Assembly: GCA_022495005.1 (NCBI GenBank)
Contig: JAGYXB010000369.1
Span: 1 to 64,000 of the forward strand
Direction of reading: 5' to 3'
DNA from: Rhyacophila brunnea
Taxonomy: Eukaryota > Arthropoda > Insecta > Trichoptera > Rhyacophilidae
Length of the DNA: 64,000 nucleotides
Position numbers and translations under genes: made by a program. This document shows, piece after piece, positions 24,691-34,878 of this stretch (position 1 is its first letter; each line of letters begins with the position of its first letter). The notes beneath the pieces were generated by a model that saw only the letters and a program-made list of their open reading frames with translations, was not told where the DNA came from and did no database searches.

Positions 24691-25184
24691 TTTCGATTTA
24701 CTATAACAGAGAAATTGGTGTACCGTGCACAAAAAAACTTTCATCGCAATATACTGATTGTAAACCAACACAGTGTAAAATGGAAAAAATATATTAAATC
24801 ATAAAAAAGTACACAAAGTTCAACGAATGAGCTGAAAAGACGGTAATAGAAAAATAATTATATCCCGGAAAATACTCCGGACCTAAACAAAGTACATTAA
24901 CGCTTTATTTAACACCCCCGTCGTATTAACTTCCCGTCAATACCCGTAACCACAGAACAGATTAATAAATCTGAGTTCACTGTCTGTAACAGCCGATTAG
25001 CCCCTCATATAAACATACAAACGATAGAAAATTGTAAAACGTAATCATAAAATAATATGAAATAGTAAGATAGGATCATTTAGCTACTTCATATTTATTA
25101 ATAAGGTTTTTTTTATATTGTTAGTTTATTATTCTTTTCTTTTTTTATATTATTAGATTTGTATTAGAATCAATAAATCGTCTC

Positions 25185-25795
25185 AGATTGCAGGCTTTGT
25201 AATAGCGTTTTTCTTGGAAGATCTAACATTTTTGAGTATGCGTCCAGCTTGCAAAATAAATTCACATTTAGCGTGGCGTATGGCGTTAAATCTAGTGGTT
25301 TTTGACACCACAAACAGTATAAAATTTCTCATAGCTAGAATATTTTATCAGATTTGCTTGAAAATCACCATGCCTTTTGAACCTCATACTTATCTTATTA
25401 AAAAACAACTACCTGGTGGTAGTGCCACCTGTCAGTATTACTGTCGATATGCTCAATGTGTTCAATGCGAGTGTGTGTCCCTTTGTGCTGTTCCAACTTT
25501 GGCAGACAGAGCGAGAGAGTACGTGTGTGCATCAGGTGTGTGTGCTATGCTACGTTGTACTCATTATATTAAGTATATGTTTTATGTCCTGTTTTATTAG
25601 CTGTAAAATATAAAATTATTTTTTAATCGTTATTTTTGCAAAAACTATGTTAATAATTATGACATATTTTTTTGAAATGCTAGTTTTTAGGCACTTTTTC
25701 AATTTTGAAAAAATCTGGGATTTTTTTTCTACCATAAAGCTTATTTTTTTAGCCTATCTGGCATATTTTTGTGAATGATAGTTGGCAACACTGAT
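25185..25795 (-). pseudogene. Probable hAT relic
   Basis: Near 25195-25340 the minus strand reads AKCEFILQAGRILKNVRSS, which resembles the C-terminal E-x-x-FS-x-AGRI region of hAT transposases. The minus strand at 25795 begins CAGTGTTGCCAAC, like the ends of MITE family 2 at 14210. No second end, duplication or catalytic core seen. Confidence 0.4.
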
Positions 25796-26018
25796 AGCGA
25801 TCTCTCTTTGCAATGTACCATCCCCCATAATATGCGCTCCCAGCAATTTCATCAATGCCCCCCAGGCATTTAAAGCCATCGACACCCTCGATGTTTTGCC
25901 TTTCGCTAAACAGGGGAATATTTGGGTCGGGACAAGTGCTATTGTGATTGGGTTTTTTACGGGTCTAGGACGATTTGGCACCAGACAACTGGACGCCACG
26001 GAATTCGAAAATAAATAG
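25796..26018. other. GC-richer block open on both strands, unrecognised
   Basis: About 220 bp, clearly richer in GC than its surroundings, open on the plus strand (to the stop at 26016-26018) and on the minus strand (from 25999). Neither product is recognised: the minus frame contains KGKTSRVSMALNAWGALMK, the plus frame NAPQAFKAIDTLDVLPFAK. It starts exactly where a hAT-like end stops. It may be an exon fragment or a piece of a retroelement. Confidence 0.35.
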
Positions 26019-27635
26019 ACGTTATGTACTTATAGGTACTTTAAAAAAATATCCAATATTATTATTTATACTTCAATGATTATATTATGATTTAATAGTT
26101 AGTAAGAATGTAAATATGCAGACGCAAACAATGATTTAATCGTGCATATGTTTAAGTTCCAACGATAAAAGAGTTTTTTATTTTATATAAAGCCTTAGGC
26201 ATGGTAATTCTCAATCCGCGATAAAGAATACATTATGTTAAGAGTAAAATGAATTCAAACTACTAAGTAGTAGATAGAAACTGATTAAAATACCTAGTCT
26301 ACACGTGTCTACGACAGTGCAGCGTCCAATTGCCCGGAGGCCAGTCGTCCCATTCCCTTTTTTACTACGTATATGCATATGACATTAGTTTTAGCATTAT
26401 GGTTAATAATGCCGATGGCATGGTACAATTATTGCATTTTCAATTGATCTGTGATTCGTTCTTGGTTTTATTGAAGAAATTTTTGGTGGGTTTTAAAAAA
26501 ATATTAAAAAATCAATTAAAAAAAATTGACCACTGATATCGTCTAGCAACATCGACATTATATATCTTTGTGACCCCTAGAACCCATATTAATTGTCAGA
26601 ATGCGTTTCGCATATTATGTATACGAAAAGTCTATGGGAGCCTGGTCTAGTCGGGACTGGGACGCGGGAGAGACTTTCAACATAATGGACGGTTATAAAT
26701 TATTATAGCTATATACGTGTCGAGACAAATATCAGTATGAATGGCGCCTTATCCAGTATCTCGATTGTCTCTTGAATGGTCTCAATCGAGTTGTCGGAAC
26801 AATATCTATAAGTTTCAATTTCGATTCCTGGTAAGGTTTTATATCACAATAATTCATAATATAACATCAATACTATGTGATTTTTAAAGTAATTCTGTGA
26901 TCCTGCACTGTGATGTAGTGTTAAAAACACCAAAAGTAAAAATAGTAATTTGGGAGTAATTAGTAACGAGCATTAAATGATCAGTCACCAATAAAAACTT
27001 TTCCCCTGTTATGTTAAATTTATGCCCCTTACTAAATCCAACCCCACTATAAAAGCTGTAGTGTAAAGAGATTAACCCCACCATCCCTCCCTCATGATAT
27101 CTCCCAACTGTTGCGTGTAACGATGCTTTTAGTAACCGTCCAGCTTGTAAATTTTCCGAAAATTTTATATTAAAGTGTACCTTACCTATTTGATTTTTCG
27201 TTAATACCTACCTACGCACCTAACTTGGACGGATATATACAATATCAATATTACTAATAACATTAATACTATCGACCTGTTATGTCCCGGATTACGGAAA
27301 AGACAATAAAGCACAGGTCTTGTTTAAATTATCTCAACCATTAACTTGACAAAGTCAATCCGTAGCATAATAAGTGAAATAACTAATTTATGTATGCTCG
27401 GTTGAAAACAATCAAGAACAATATAATATTATATCAATCTCGAAAGGAGGGTAGTTCCGTCACGTAAACTACTCGAAAAGGATTTTACGGGTGATTTACT
27501 TCGAAACATAGCAAGAACTTTTTAGATATAAGATTTATTTAGGTTGAAAGGCAATACAAGTAAGCACTTACTAGCTATTTACAAAAGGTAATGACAAATT
27601 ATGCATTGATACATTCGTCTTTTATATTAGAAGAA
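26019..27635. other. No gene seen except dispersed repeat copy B
   Basis: AT-rich. Contains only the repeat at 26273-26357. Frames near 26330 and 26884 have no recognisable motif. Confidence 0.4.
26273..26357. repeat. Dispersed repeat copy B
   Basis: Same orientation and order as 1-102: GATAGAAACTGATTAAAA, GTGTCTACGA, CGTCCAATTG and CCAGTCGTCCCATTCCC. Confidence 0.75.
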
Positions 27636-27718
27636 GTACTGTTCGGTTATCAGGAATACAGGGGAAAACACACTGGATTATTTGTTAGTTTGGGTTAGTT
27701 TAGGTTAGGTTAGGTTAG

Positions 27719-29714
27719 TGACACGGCCCCAAAATGTAGGCCCTCAGCCGGCATTTTTCCTTAATAAATTAGTGACGTCACAACTTTTCGATCCGACCGT
27801 GAATGTCGATTTTACTTGCAAAGTACGTGCCTAATCTCTAAACAAAGCTATAGTTATTATGTATTGAGTCCCGTAGTGCAGTCTGAGTGACTTATAGCCC
27901 CTCAGAATGAACTACGGATGAATTCTCTTTCAAGGGGACCAAATGGTCTTATAAGGTGAAATGTAAGTAATTGAAATGTATAGGATTAAGGTTAAAATAG
28001 ATAATAAATTGTAAACGACTTATGGGATATCATTTGCTAAACATTGTAAATAAATGTTCATTTGTATTTAATCTGATTTTGAATTATATAAAAATAAATT
28101 TTATTTTTTTCTAAATTGAGTCGCGATGTTTTCACCGCGGCCAAAGTAAAATAACTTAAATAAATAAATTATGATATCAAATATTGTCGTATTTAAAATC
28201 TAATGATTACGTTTTGTAAGTACTGATTACGCACACTTAATTTAAATAACAAATTAATATTTCGAATTATAATAAAAAGGGTACCAATTTAAGTACCTAC
28301 TTTTGTAAAAGTTAAATGAAGGAATTTCGAAAATAGAAATTCTGACAATGTAAGTCTAAGGACTCGGTTGCTCTCTTAATTTACGAATAAAAATTATTCT
28401 TTAGATCTGTCAATTAACCTCGACAGATCAATATTAAATTACCCAAAGTAGGTAATTTTCAAACTTAATAAATGAAGGCTTGTCATAGAAATTTTGATTG
28501 AAACTAATGTTATACCTTTAAGTTGAAGTGTTCTATAAATGTAATTGAATAAATTTCAACCGCAACCCTTTCCGATCATCCATAATTAGCCCGCAAAAGT
28601 TTTGCATAAAACAAACGGACAAGTTTGTTTTTCTGCCATTCTCTTTGCAAATACGTAGCCAGTCGGTAGTCTTAATGATTCACGCCTCTGTTACGTATTA
28701 TTTTTAGCGAAAATATTTTCATTTTTCTTTTCCGTTAGCTCGATAAATGAACTAACAGATATTTGGACAATTTGTGCCAAAAGCCCTATAAGGACTTTCA
28801 CGATTGTTATCAAACTTGTACCGCCTATAGGTATTAATTAATTATATATTTTTATTCTATTGAATGTTCATAATTTTCCGGAAAAGCCGGGAAATAAACG
28901 ACTTTTCTGTGATTGGTCCAAAACTTTGGCCATTAGCTCTGTGGAGGAGGTAGAACGATCTCCCATTGGTCCATATTTCGAATGACGTCAAAATCTCGGG
29001 TTTTTCTCGCTGTGAATCTATATAACGGCCTGTATTTTATGTACCGTCAGTAGTCGATCTTCTCATATCACCGTGAGGTTGTGCCCGAGGGTGCACCAAA
29101 TTCACATAGTTTTAATTATTTTCGCGAAGTAATTCGTTCGCGAAGATTATTCCCGACGCGTCACGAGTTGATACGTCATCGCAGCCGACACGTGTTCGGG
29201 CTGTCAGTTGATAACTTTTATAAAATAATTATGCAATTATTTGAAATTAAAATTAAAGTGTATAATTGTTAATAAACAATTAAATAAAAGGAAGATAAAT
29301 TTACTATTGCAAATAATTTAATAAATAATTTAAACTGAATTACCACAAGGAGTTTTATTTTGAAAATAATCTACGAAGTATTTTACGGAAAACATCTGAT
29401 CTGAAAATAGTGACAGGTGGTCAGCTGTCTTTGACATTTACGTAAATATTTACGAAAATAAATTCAAACTAAAAGTTAATTGGATAATTAATAACCTTGA
29501 CGTCTACCTATTATTAGGTGGCGATTCTAAATAATATAAAGTTAAATAATATCGATCAAGTGTATTCCAAAAGTGTCAATCAAGAACTTTAGTTGATCAC
29601 CCTCTCCCCGAATAGTATCGAGCTAGCCAAACAAAGGTTCTTGATCGGTCCGAGGGCAGGACCGGTTGTAGATAAAGTACCTTTGAGACTATTCCCGGAC
29701 CGGGGTGAACGTCA
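27719..29714 (+). repeat. 5' LTR (1996 bp)
   Basis: Begins TG and ends CA. By eye roughly 20 single-base differences separate it from the 3' LTR over its length, which indicates a fairly recent insertion. It lacks a segment of about 189 bp present in the 3' LTR (missing after 29215). It carries CRE, CCAAT and TATA elements, an initiator, and AATAAA signals near 29271-29286. Confidence 0.93.
28912..29051 (+). promoter_or_regulatory. LTR core promoter: CCAAT, CRE, TATA and initiator
   Basis: Inverted CCAAT boxes (GATTGGTCC near 28911, CATTGGTCC near 28964), a full palindromic CRE TGACGTCA (28983-28990), TATATAA (29019-29025) and an arthropod-type initiator TCAGT (29047-29051) are in the expected order. 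From the first T of the TATA box to the initiator A is 30 bp. The predicted RNA start is about 29049, which makes R begin there. Confidence 0.8.
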
Positions 29715-30688
29715 ACTTGGCGCCCGCAACGCGGGACTTTTCGACGTCATATGGAGTCGAACGAACCCGCAGAAATATCGGAATTGTCCCAGTATACAAA
29801 AGAGTGAGTAACATGAAATATGAACAGTGAAAACTTATTATCAAGTCTTGAATCGACATCGGAATATATGCGCGATAATATTAAATCAAAATATTATCGA
29901 AAATGAAATATATAGTAATTACTAAGTAAATATAGTTTTACTTTTATGGAAATAAAGTAAAGAAATAGTGTCTAGGTATGATACCTGACGATACTAGATA
30001 AGAAAAATTAATAAAAATTATACTTAGTAAATTACTAAGTAAATTTTATTTTAATATTTTTAAGAAAAAAATATAGAAATAGTATCTCGACATGATACCG
30101 GGAGGTATGGAATGAGAAAAATTGAAAAAACACTTATATAGTTTTTACTAAGTTTTTTTATTTTCGCTTTTTATGGAAAAAAGTCATTAGTTGGATGTCT
30201 AGAATATATATTAATATGATTGGGGCAGTTCGGAACCCCGGAAAGTGGATTTAAAGTAATAAAACTGAAAATGATGATTCACCATTTCAGAAACTTTTAA
30301 ATTAAGAATATTTTACGAAAATTTTTGGAATTGAAAAATTTGTGAATTTTTTTTAAATTTTCGAAATTTAAGTTTTGAACTATATACCTGGAGGTATCTA
30401 TAGTCGATAACAAGAAAAAAATTTTCGAAAATAAAATTTTTTATGACTTTTGAAAATTTTTCTCTAATGTTGGTTATGATTACCGCGACGTCGTATACTG
30501 CAAGATACTCGTAAGCTGGTCTATAAACATGTTGACTTTGCGCGGCAAAGATCGGACGGTCTTTAACTAATATAGAGATTAAAACTGTTAAATCACTTAG
30601 CTGGATGATATGTTCAAACGACGATTGCAGCCGAACGGTTTGAGACAGAAGATCCAAACAAAAGCCAATTGGAGGCTGGAATTTTTTT
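29715..30688 (+). other. Primer-binding site and gag leader
   Basis: TGGCGCCCGCAACGCGGGAC begins at 29718, three bases after the LTR; its first part matches the tRNA-Lys-type sites of other retroelements. The leader of about 970 nt is AT-rich and holds two imperfect repeats of about 115 bp (29955-30130) around a GATACC hairpin, plus a partial third near 30375-30425. Confidence 0.75.
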
Positions 30689-31816
30689 ATGAATTTACGG
30701 TCGGGTGTTCGCTACTTTCAACTTCGAGGAACGGAGGAATTCGAAGAAATAATGCCGAACCCCATTCCTGGTCCTAGTGTTGAAGAGGACTTCGTATTGG
30801 AAGAAGGTTTGCAAAACGCGCAAGTTTTCTCAGAGGATAGCCCTCGCACAGACGAAAGTGCCATACATATAAGACGCCCGACGGTGACCCCGGATAAAAA
30901 GATGGACGTACATTGCAGTTTCAAACCTGAACTCTTCGCTACATATGATGGAAACTTAAGGCAACGTGCCGATGTTTTTCTGAAACACTGTCAGGATTAC
31001 TTTGAAGCGGTTAATTACCCACGAGAAAATTGGACAGAAAGAGCTTTAAAACAATTGACAGGTGAAGCCAAAGCCTGGGGAAGGAATATTAGTCCTTCGG
31101 ATAGCTGGAAATCATTTAGTCTAGCTTTGACAGCATACTTCGAATCGTCCACTCGGAGACGTTGTCAAAGGATAGATTTGCAGGAGAGGCCACAGAGACA
31201 AGATGAAAAGGCGTACTACTTCTTAGTACAAAAAGCTGAATTGGCGGAAATTCTTTTGCCAGGAATGCAGTCAGAGACGTTGGCTGCTACTTTCTTCGAT
31301 TTGTTGACGGAGAGAGATCAATTTCGGATCGATCAAGGGACGTGGCGTACGTTGCCCGAACTCTTGAAGAAAGCTTCCATGTTACATCCCTTGAAGCAAA
31401 CCCAACCTCCAGTAATGACGTCTTGGGGTAATCATGAAAGAGTATACGACAATAATTATAGGAATAACGACAGAAGGGTCGTTGAACCGAATAGGTGGCA
31501 AGGAAGGCCACGTGTGGAACAAAGACCCGAAGAACATTTTGAAAGAACACAAAATGTTGTGCAAGAGAGACCTCAATATGGAAGTAATAATAGGACGCAA
31601 AATGTTGCCCAAGGGAGACCTCAATATGGGGGTAATAATATGAACCAACGTGGTGGTTCGGCTAATGGAGCTAGAGGTGGACGTGGAGGTATGCAGCCGG
31701 GAGGCGCCCGACAATTCAGTGACAATCGTAAATGTCACTATTGTTCGGGACCACATGACAACAGAGATTGTCCAAATCAACAGCGCCCTCAACGGAATGG
31801 TAATCCCCGAACGTGA
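30689..31816 (+). CDS. gag: Gag protein of the LTR retrotransposon
   Basis: 375 codons from ATG 30689 to TGA 31814. Residues about 80-230 resemble the Ty3/Gypsy retrotransposon gag (capsid) domain: FLKHCQDYFEAVNYP, LTGEAKAWGRN, SWKSFSLALTAYFES. An Arg/Gly/Asn-rich RNA-binding stretch with repeated RPQYG follows, then one zinc knuckle at 349-361 (CHYCSGPHDNRDC, spaced C-X2-C-X3-H-X4-C, one residue shorter than the usual CCHC). Gag proteins form the cytoplasmic particle that packages element RNA. The frame is intact. No protease follows in any frame; instead the same frame continues past the stop into an unknown ORF. The ATG is the first in the frame and follows a T-rich stretch. Confidence 0.9.
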   Translation: MNLRSGVRYFQLRGTEEFEEIMPNPIPGPSVEEDFVLEEGLQNAQVFSEDSPRTDESAIHIRRPTVTPDKKMDVHCSFKPELFATYDGNLRQRADVFLKHCQDYFEAVNYPRENWTERALKQLTGEAKAWGRNISPSDSWKSFSLALTAYFESSTRRRCQRIDLQERPQRQDEKAYYFLVQKAELAEILLPGMQSETLAATFFDLLTERDQFRIDQGTWRTLPELLKKASMLHPLKQTQPPVMTSWGNHERVYDNNYRNNDRRVVEPNRWQGRPRVEQRPEEHFERTQNVVQERPQYGSNNRTQNVAQGRPQYGGNNMNQRGGSANGARGGRGGMQPGGARQFSDNRKCHYCSGPHDNRDCPNQQRPQRNGNPRT

Positions 31817-33442
31817 GGATGGTCAGCGGCCCCGGTGTCTCGTCGACGACTCTTTGATGGCGAACGCCGGCTTACCGCCGGTAAGAAGACTAGTGTGAAA
31901 TCAGCGGACTCTCTTCAAGCGACTACTGGTGCTACTAGTGCTTCGATGCGGACTCCCTTTTGGCGCCGTTCAAAATTAGTTTTAAGTGATGTGAACGCTC
32001 TTCCGGCGAGAAATTTTAGTGATAATAATAAAGTTAAAATGAACACTCTTCCAGTGAAGACGTTTAATACTAATGTTAATTTTAAAGCCGAAGCTGGCAT
32101 TGATAAGTCTGCTATTAATAGTGTTGTCGCTCTTGAGAAGAGCATTGATAACGTAAGACCGGTAGAATATTGTAATGAAAATGTGGTAGAAACTACCAAT
32201 GATTCGGTAGAAATACCGAATGTAAATATTAATAATGGGATATTGATTAATGCACCATCTGTGCAAAGTAAAGTAACTTCTAATTGTGGTAAGGTGAAAG
32301 GGGAAGAATTGCGAGGTATAAAATTTGCCTTGAAAATTGCCTCTTGTAATAAGAAAGTTGTTCATTCTAAAGGTAAAAATAAAACAAATCCCTTACACCA
32401 TACGACATCTCAAATTAAGCAACCGGCAGCCGAATTAGCCACAAAACAAGTTTTATTAGGGATAAGTTCCCAATTGAATTATTTAATATGTATGTTAACA
32501 AAACCAAAGTTAAAGGTTTATAAAAATAAACTTCGAAAGGTAGTTACCTGTGCCTTCGGTAGTTCCAGTTGTGTGGAAGCCGCCCTTGCAGAGCCGAGAA
32601 CTTCATTAAAGGTAGGTGCCAGTAATATCACTGAATCTAGTGACAGACATTGTGCATCCACTAACCATTTAATTAATCCTTATGCTCTTGCTAATTTGAA
32701 TATGAATACTAACTCCATTAATAAATTTAATGTTGATTTAAATAATGCTAATAATAGTATTGGCGTATGTAAACGGGAAGTAAAGCCCGCGTCGAATTTG
32801 AACTTCAATGGTTTTCTGAAGTGTTTAAATTCAAGGATGGTGACTGGCCCTGAAGAGGTCGGGCCAAAAAGCGGTCCTGAAGATTATAATGTTGATAACT
32901 TTAATAAACGTGAACAGGAAATGGATCATGAGTTGGAATTTGAACCTGAGAGTTCTATCGAGCATTTGGCTCCTGTGCTAGCTGTTGACCCAGAGGAGGT
33001 CGGCCCTAGGCAGATTAAAGGGAAAAACGAGATCTCTTTGAAATCTAATAAAACCATTGTTAAAGTCGTTGGACGACTTGACAAAAATCAAATTAAAGAG
33101 GACGTCGTGGTATACCTCGAGGAGTATAACCACAAGAAGAGATTGAATAGGCTTAAGGTGAAATTAAATAAGTTTAGAATAAAGTGTGTTAATTATATTA
33201 GAGATAAAGTGATTATTAATTTTAATACCATTGATAGGTTATATCGTAAAATTAAATATCGGAGGAAATTATTGGATGTGATTTCTGTCGCTAGAAATCT
33301 ATTGCCCTATAATGAGGGGGAAGTCGGTGCGAAACCGATTAATGATCATTTAAATGATTATATGAAGAGCTATTGTAGAAGCGATAGTATATTAAACTTA
33401 AATATATTAGATAACGTCCTACGAGATGTATGTGTTCGATAA
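31817..33442 (+). CDS. Unknown retrotransposon ORF2, in frame after gag UGA
   Basis: An open frame of about 541 codons follows the gag stop directly and in the same frame. The first in-frame ATG is at 31946 (about 498 aa), so the product is either that or a gag read-through extension. The protein is rich in Asn, Lys, Ser and Val. It has two PEEVGP motifs (GPEEVGPKSGPED, DPEEVGPRQ) and a related GEVGAKP, a Cys-containing middle (CNKKVVHSK, CAFGSSSC) and a very basic, probably helical C-terminal part (HKKRLNRLKVKLNKFRIK, RLYRKIKYRRKLL). I see no DTG/DSG protease, YxDD/FxDD polymerase or HHCC/DDE integrase motif, no signal peptide and no clear membrane segment, which argues against pol and env. 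It could be an accessory RNA- or DNA-binding protein. I do not recognise it. Confidence 0.75.
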   Translation, partial: GWSAAPVSRRRLFDGERRLTAGKKTSVKSADSLQATTGATSASMRTPFWRRSKLVLSDVNALPARNFSDNNKVKMNTLPVKTFNTNVNFKAEAGIDKSAINSVVALEKSIDNVRPVEYCNENVVETTNDSVEIPNVNINNGILINAPSVQSKVTSNCGKVKGEELRGIKFALKIASCNKKVVHSKGKNKTNPLHHTTSQIKQPAAELATKQVLLGISSQLNYLICMLTKPKLKVYKNKLRKVVTCAFGSSSCVEAALAEPRTSLKVGASNITESSDRHCASTNHLINPYALANLNMNTNSINKFNVDLNNANNSIGVCKREVKPASNLNFNGFLKCLNSRMVTGPEEVGPKSGPEDYNVDNFNKREQEMDHELEFEPESSIEHLAPVLAVDPEEVGPRQIKGKNEISLKSNKTIVKVVGRLDKNQIKEDVVVYLEEYNHKKRLNRLKVKLNKFRIKCVNYIRDKVIINFNTIDRLYRKIKYRRKLLDVISVARNLLPYNEGEVGAKPINDHLNDYMKSYCRSDSILNLNILDNVLRDVCVR

Positions 33443-33766
33443 TTTGGCGATCTACTTGATTAATTAAATAAATTATGTAATTTGGATGCTGAGTCGTCTC
33501 CAAATTGCATCAATGTAAATGCCTTCGTTAAGATTAGTCTAAGGAACTAAAGGAGCGTTGCTGAAAGGTAAGTGACTGGATCACTACCTCAGCAAGTAAT
33601 CAAGTAGGTGTAAGCCCATTAATAAGTTAGTTCGTAATAGTAGGTTAGCTAGTAATAACATTATTTAGTATAACATGTTATTGAGTTAATAGTAGTGGTG
33701 AGACCATACTATATAAGTTAGTTATAAGATAAAAGTTATGAGGTGTAATGACGATTGACCATAACT
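33443..33766 (+). other. Retrotransposon internal sequence after ORF2
   Basis: Non-coding, AT-rich, up to the inverted repeat of the inserted DNA transposon. Continues at 37384. Confidence 0.5.
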
Positions 33767-33910
33767 TTGGTATCAAAGTGGGACATGAGCCATCTGCAAT
33801 AATTTGCAGGAGAGGCGATTTTTCATTTCATATAAATATTGAAACATAATATATATAAAAAAAATACTTGAGTAATGCTTAGAGGTATAGAATCACATTT
33901 ATTAAGTTAA

Positions 33911-34386
33911 ATCTAAGAGGGCTCGCACATTAGAACTCGCCGCATGCGTCTTACGACGAATTCGTCGATGTGACGTCATCGTAAACCAAGAAACAAGCGT
34001 TATCAAATGGACCTTCGCAGATTGGCCGATGCAACTGCAACTCTGCGACCCTGCGACATTCGTCTAGTTGCAATGGCCAAAGCGTGCATGTCGATCTCGG
34101 GAATGTCGCCTCCGCGCAAGCGCACAGCTGGCGGCCATCGGTCATTTCTGTCTTTGTCTCTGTCTACAATGTCATTGCTCGCTCACGCCGCCGCGTTTGA
34201 CGTTTGTTCATACAATCAACACAATAAAAATGGCAGACGAGAGACTTCTCTTTTTTCGTGTTTGACGTTTGCCGCTGGGCAGATGTGCGAGGATGTACGA
34301 TGCAACATTCGTCGAAATTTTGTCAACTTTTGATTTATGGCCGTTAGGCACACAAGGCGAATTGTGATGTGCGAGCCGGCTTAGAT
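33911..34386. mobile_element. Inverted-repeat element within the DNA transposon
   Basis: ATCTAAGAGGGCTCGCACAT (33911-33930) is mirrored at 34367-34386 with two mismatches; the similarity continues inward (ACTCGCC/ATTCGCC). The interior is GC-richer than its surroundings and includes GTCGATGTGACGTCATCG. A 108-codon plus-strand frame at 34007 has no recognisable motif. The superfamily and the target duplication are unresolved. Confidence 0.7.
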
Positions 34387-34499
34387 ATTCATTTTGTAAA
34401 TATCAAATATAATCGTTCAAAATTGCTTACGTCCGTTTTTGACACATACTTTTGCGTTTGTCCGTGTTTGATACGCAAACGGCCGTACGTGTCCGCTTT

Positions 34500-34878
34500 T
34501 GACAGAAAGTTTAATTTTTTTAAATAAAATTGCAAGGTAGTTCAGATTTCTTTTATTGACAGAATTTAACAATAAATGAAAAGCCTTAAAATTAATAATC
34601 ATTTATTTTCTGGAGATAGGTAACAATTCGCAGAAAATTTAAATTTTTTTAAAATAAAATTTCAAGGTAGTTCAGATTTCTTTTATTGAAAAGATTTAAC
34701 AATAAATGGAAAGCCTTAAAACTAATAATCATTCATTTTCTGGAGATAACAATTCGCAGAAAGCTTAATTTTTTTAAATAAAATTTCAAGGTAGTTCAGA
34801 TTTCTTTTATTGAAAAGATTTAACAATAAATGGAAAGCCTTAAAACTAATAATCATTCATTTTCTGGAGATAATAATT
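34500..34878. repeat. Three tandem copies of a unit of about 127 bp
   Basis: Units begin CAGAAAGTTTAAT, CAGAAAATTTAAA and CAGAAAGCTTAAT near 34503, 34633 and 34757. Each holds TTCAAGGTAGTTCAGATTTC and ends with TCATTCATTTTCTGGAGATA or a close variant. The array begins right after the transposase tail and includes its likely stop codon. Confidence 0.9.

Noticed and set aside
25214..25600. 128-codon Cys-rich plus-strand frame
   Set aside because: It overlaps hAT-like sequence on the other strand and its Cys/Val codons come from GTGTGTGT-like low-complexity sequence.
27690..27718. Telomere-like TTAGG repeats
   Set aside because: Only three or four units, inside a MITE and far from any contig end.
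29081..29272. A 63-codon frame in the 5' LTR (repeated at 40778 in the 3' LTR)
   Set aside because: It starts at GTG, lies in the predicted R region and changes after the 189-bp indel. No motif supports a protein.
31382..31792. 136-codon minus-strand frame across gag
   Set aside because: Shadow of the gag coding strand; gag has a recognised domain and zinc knuckle.
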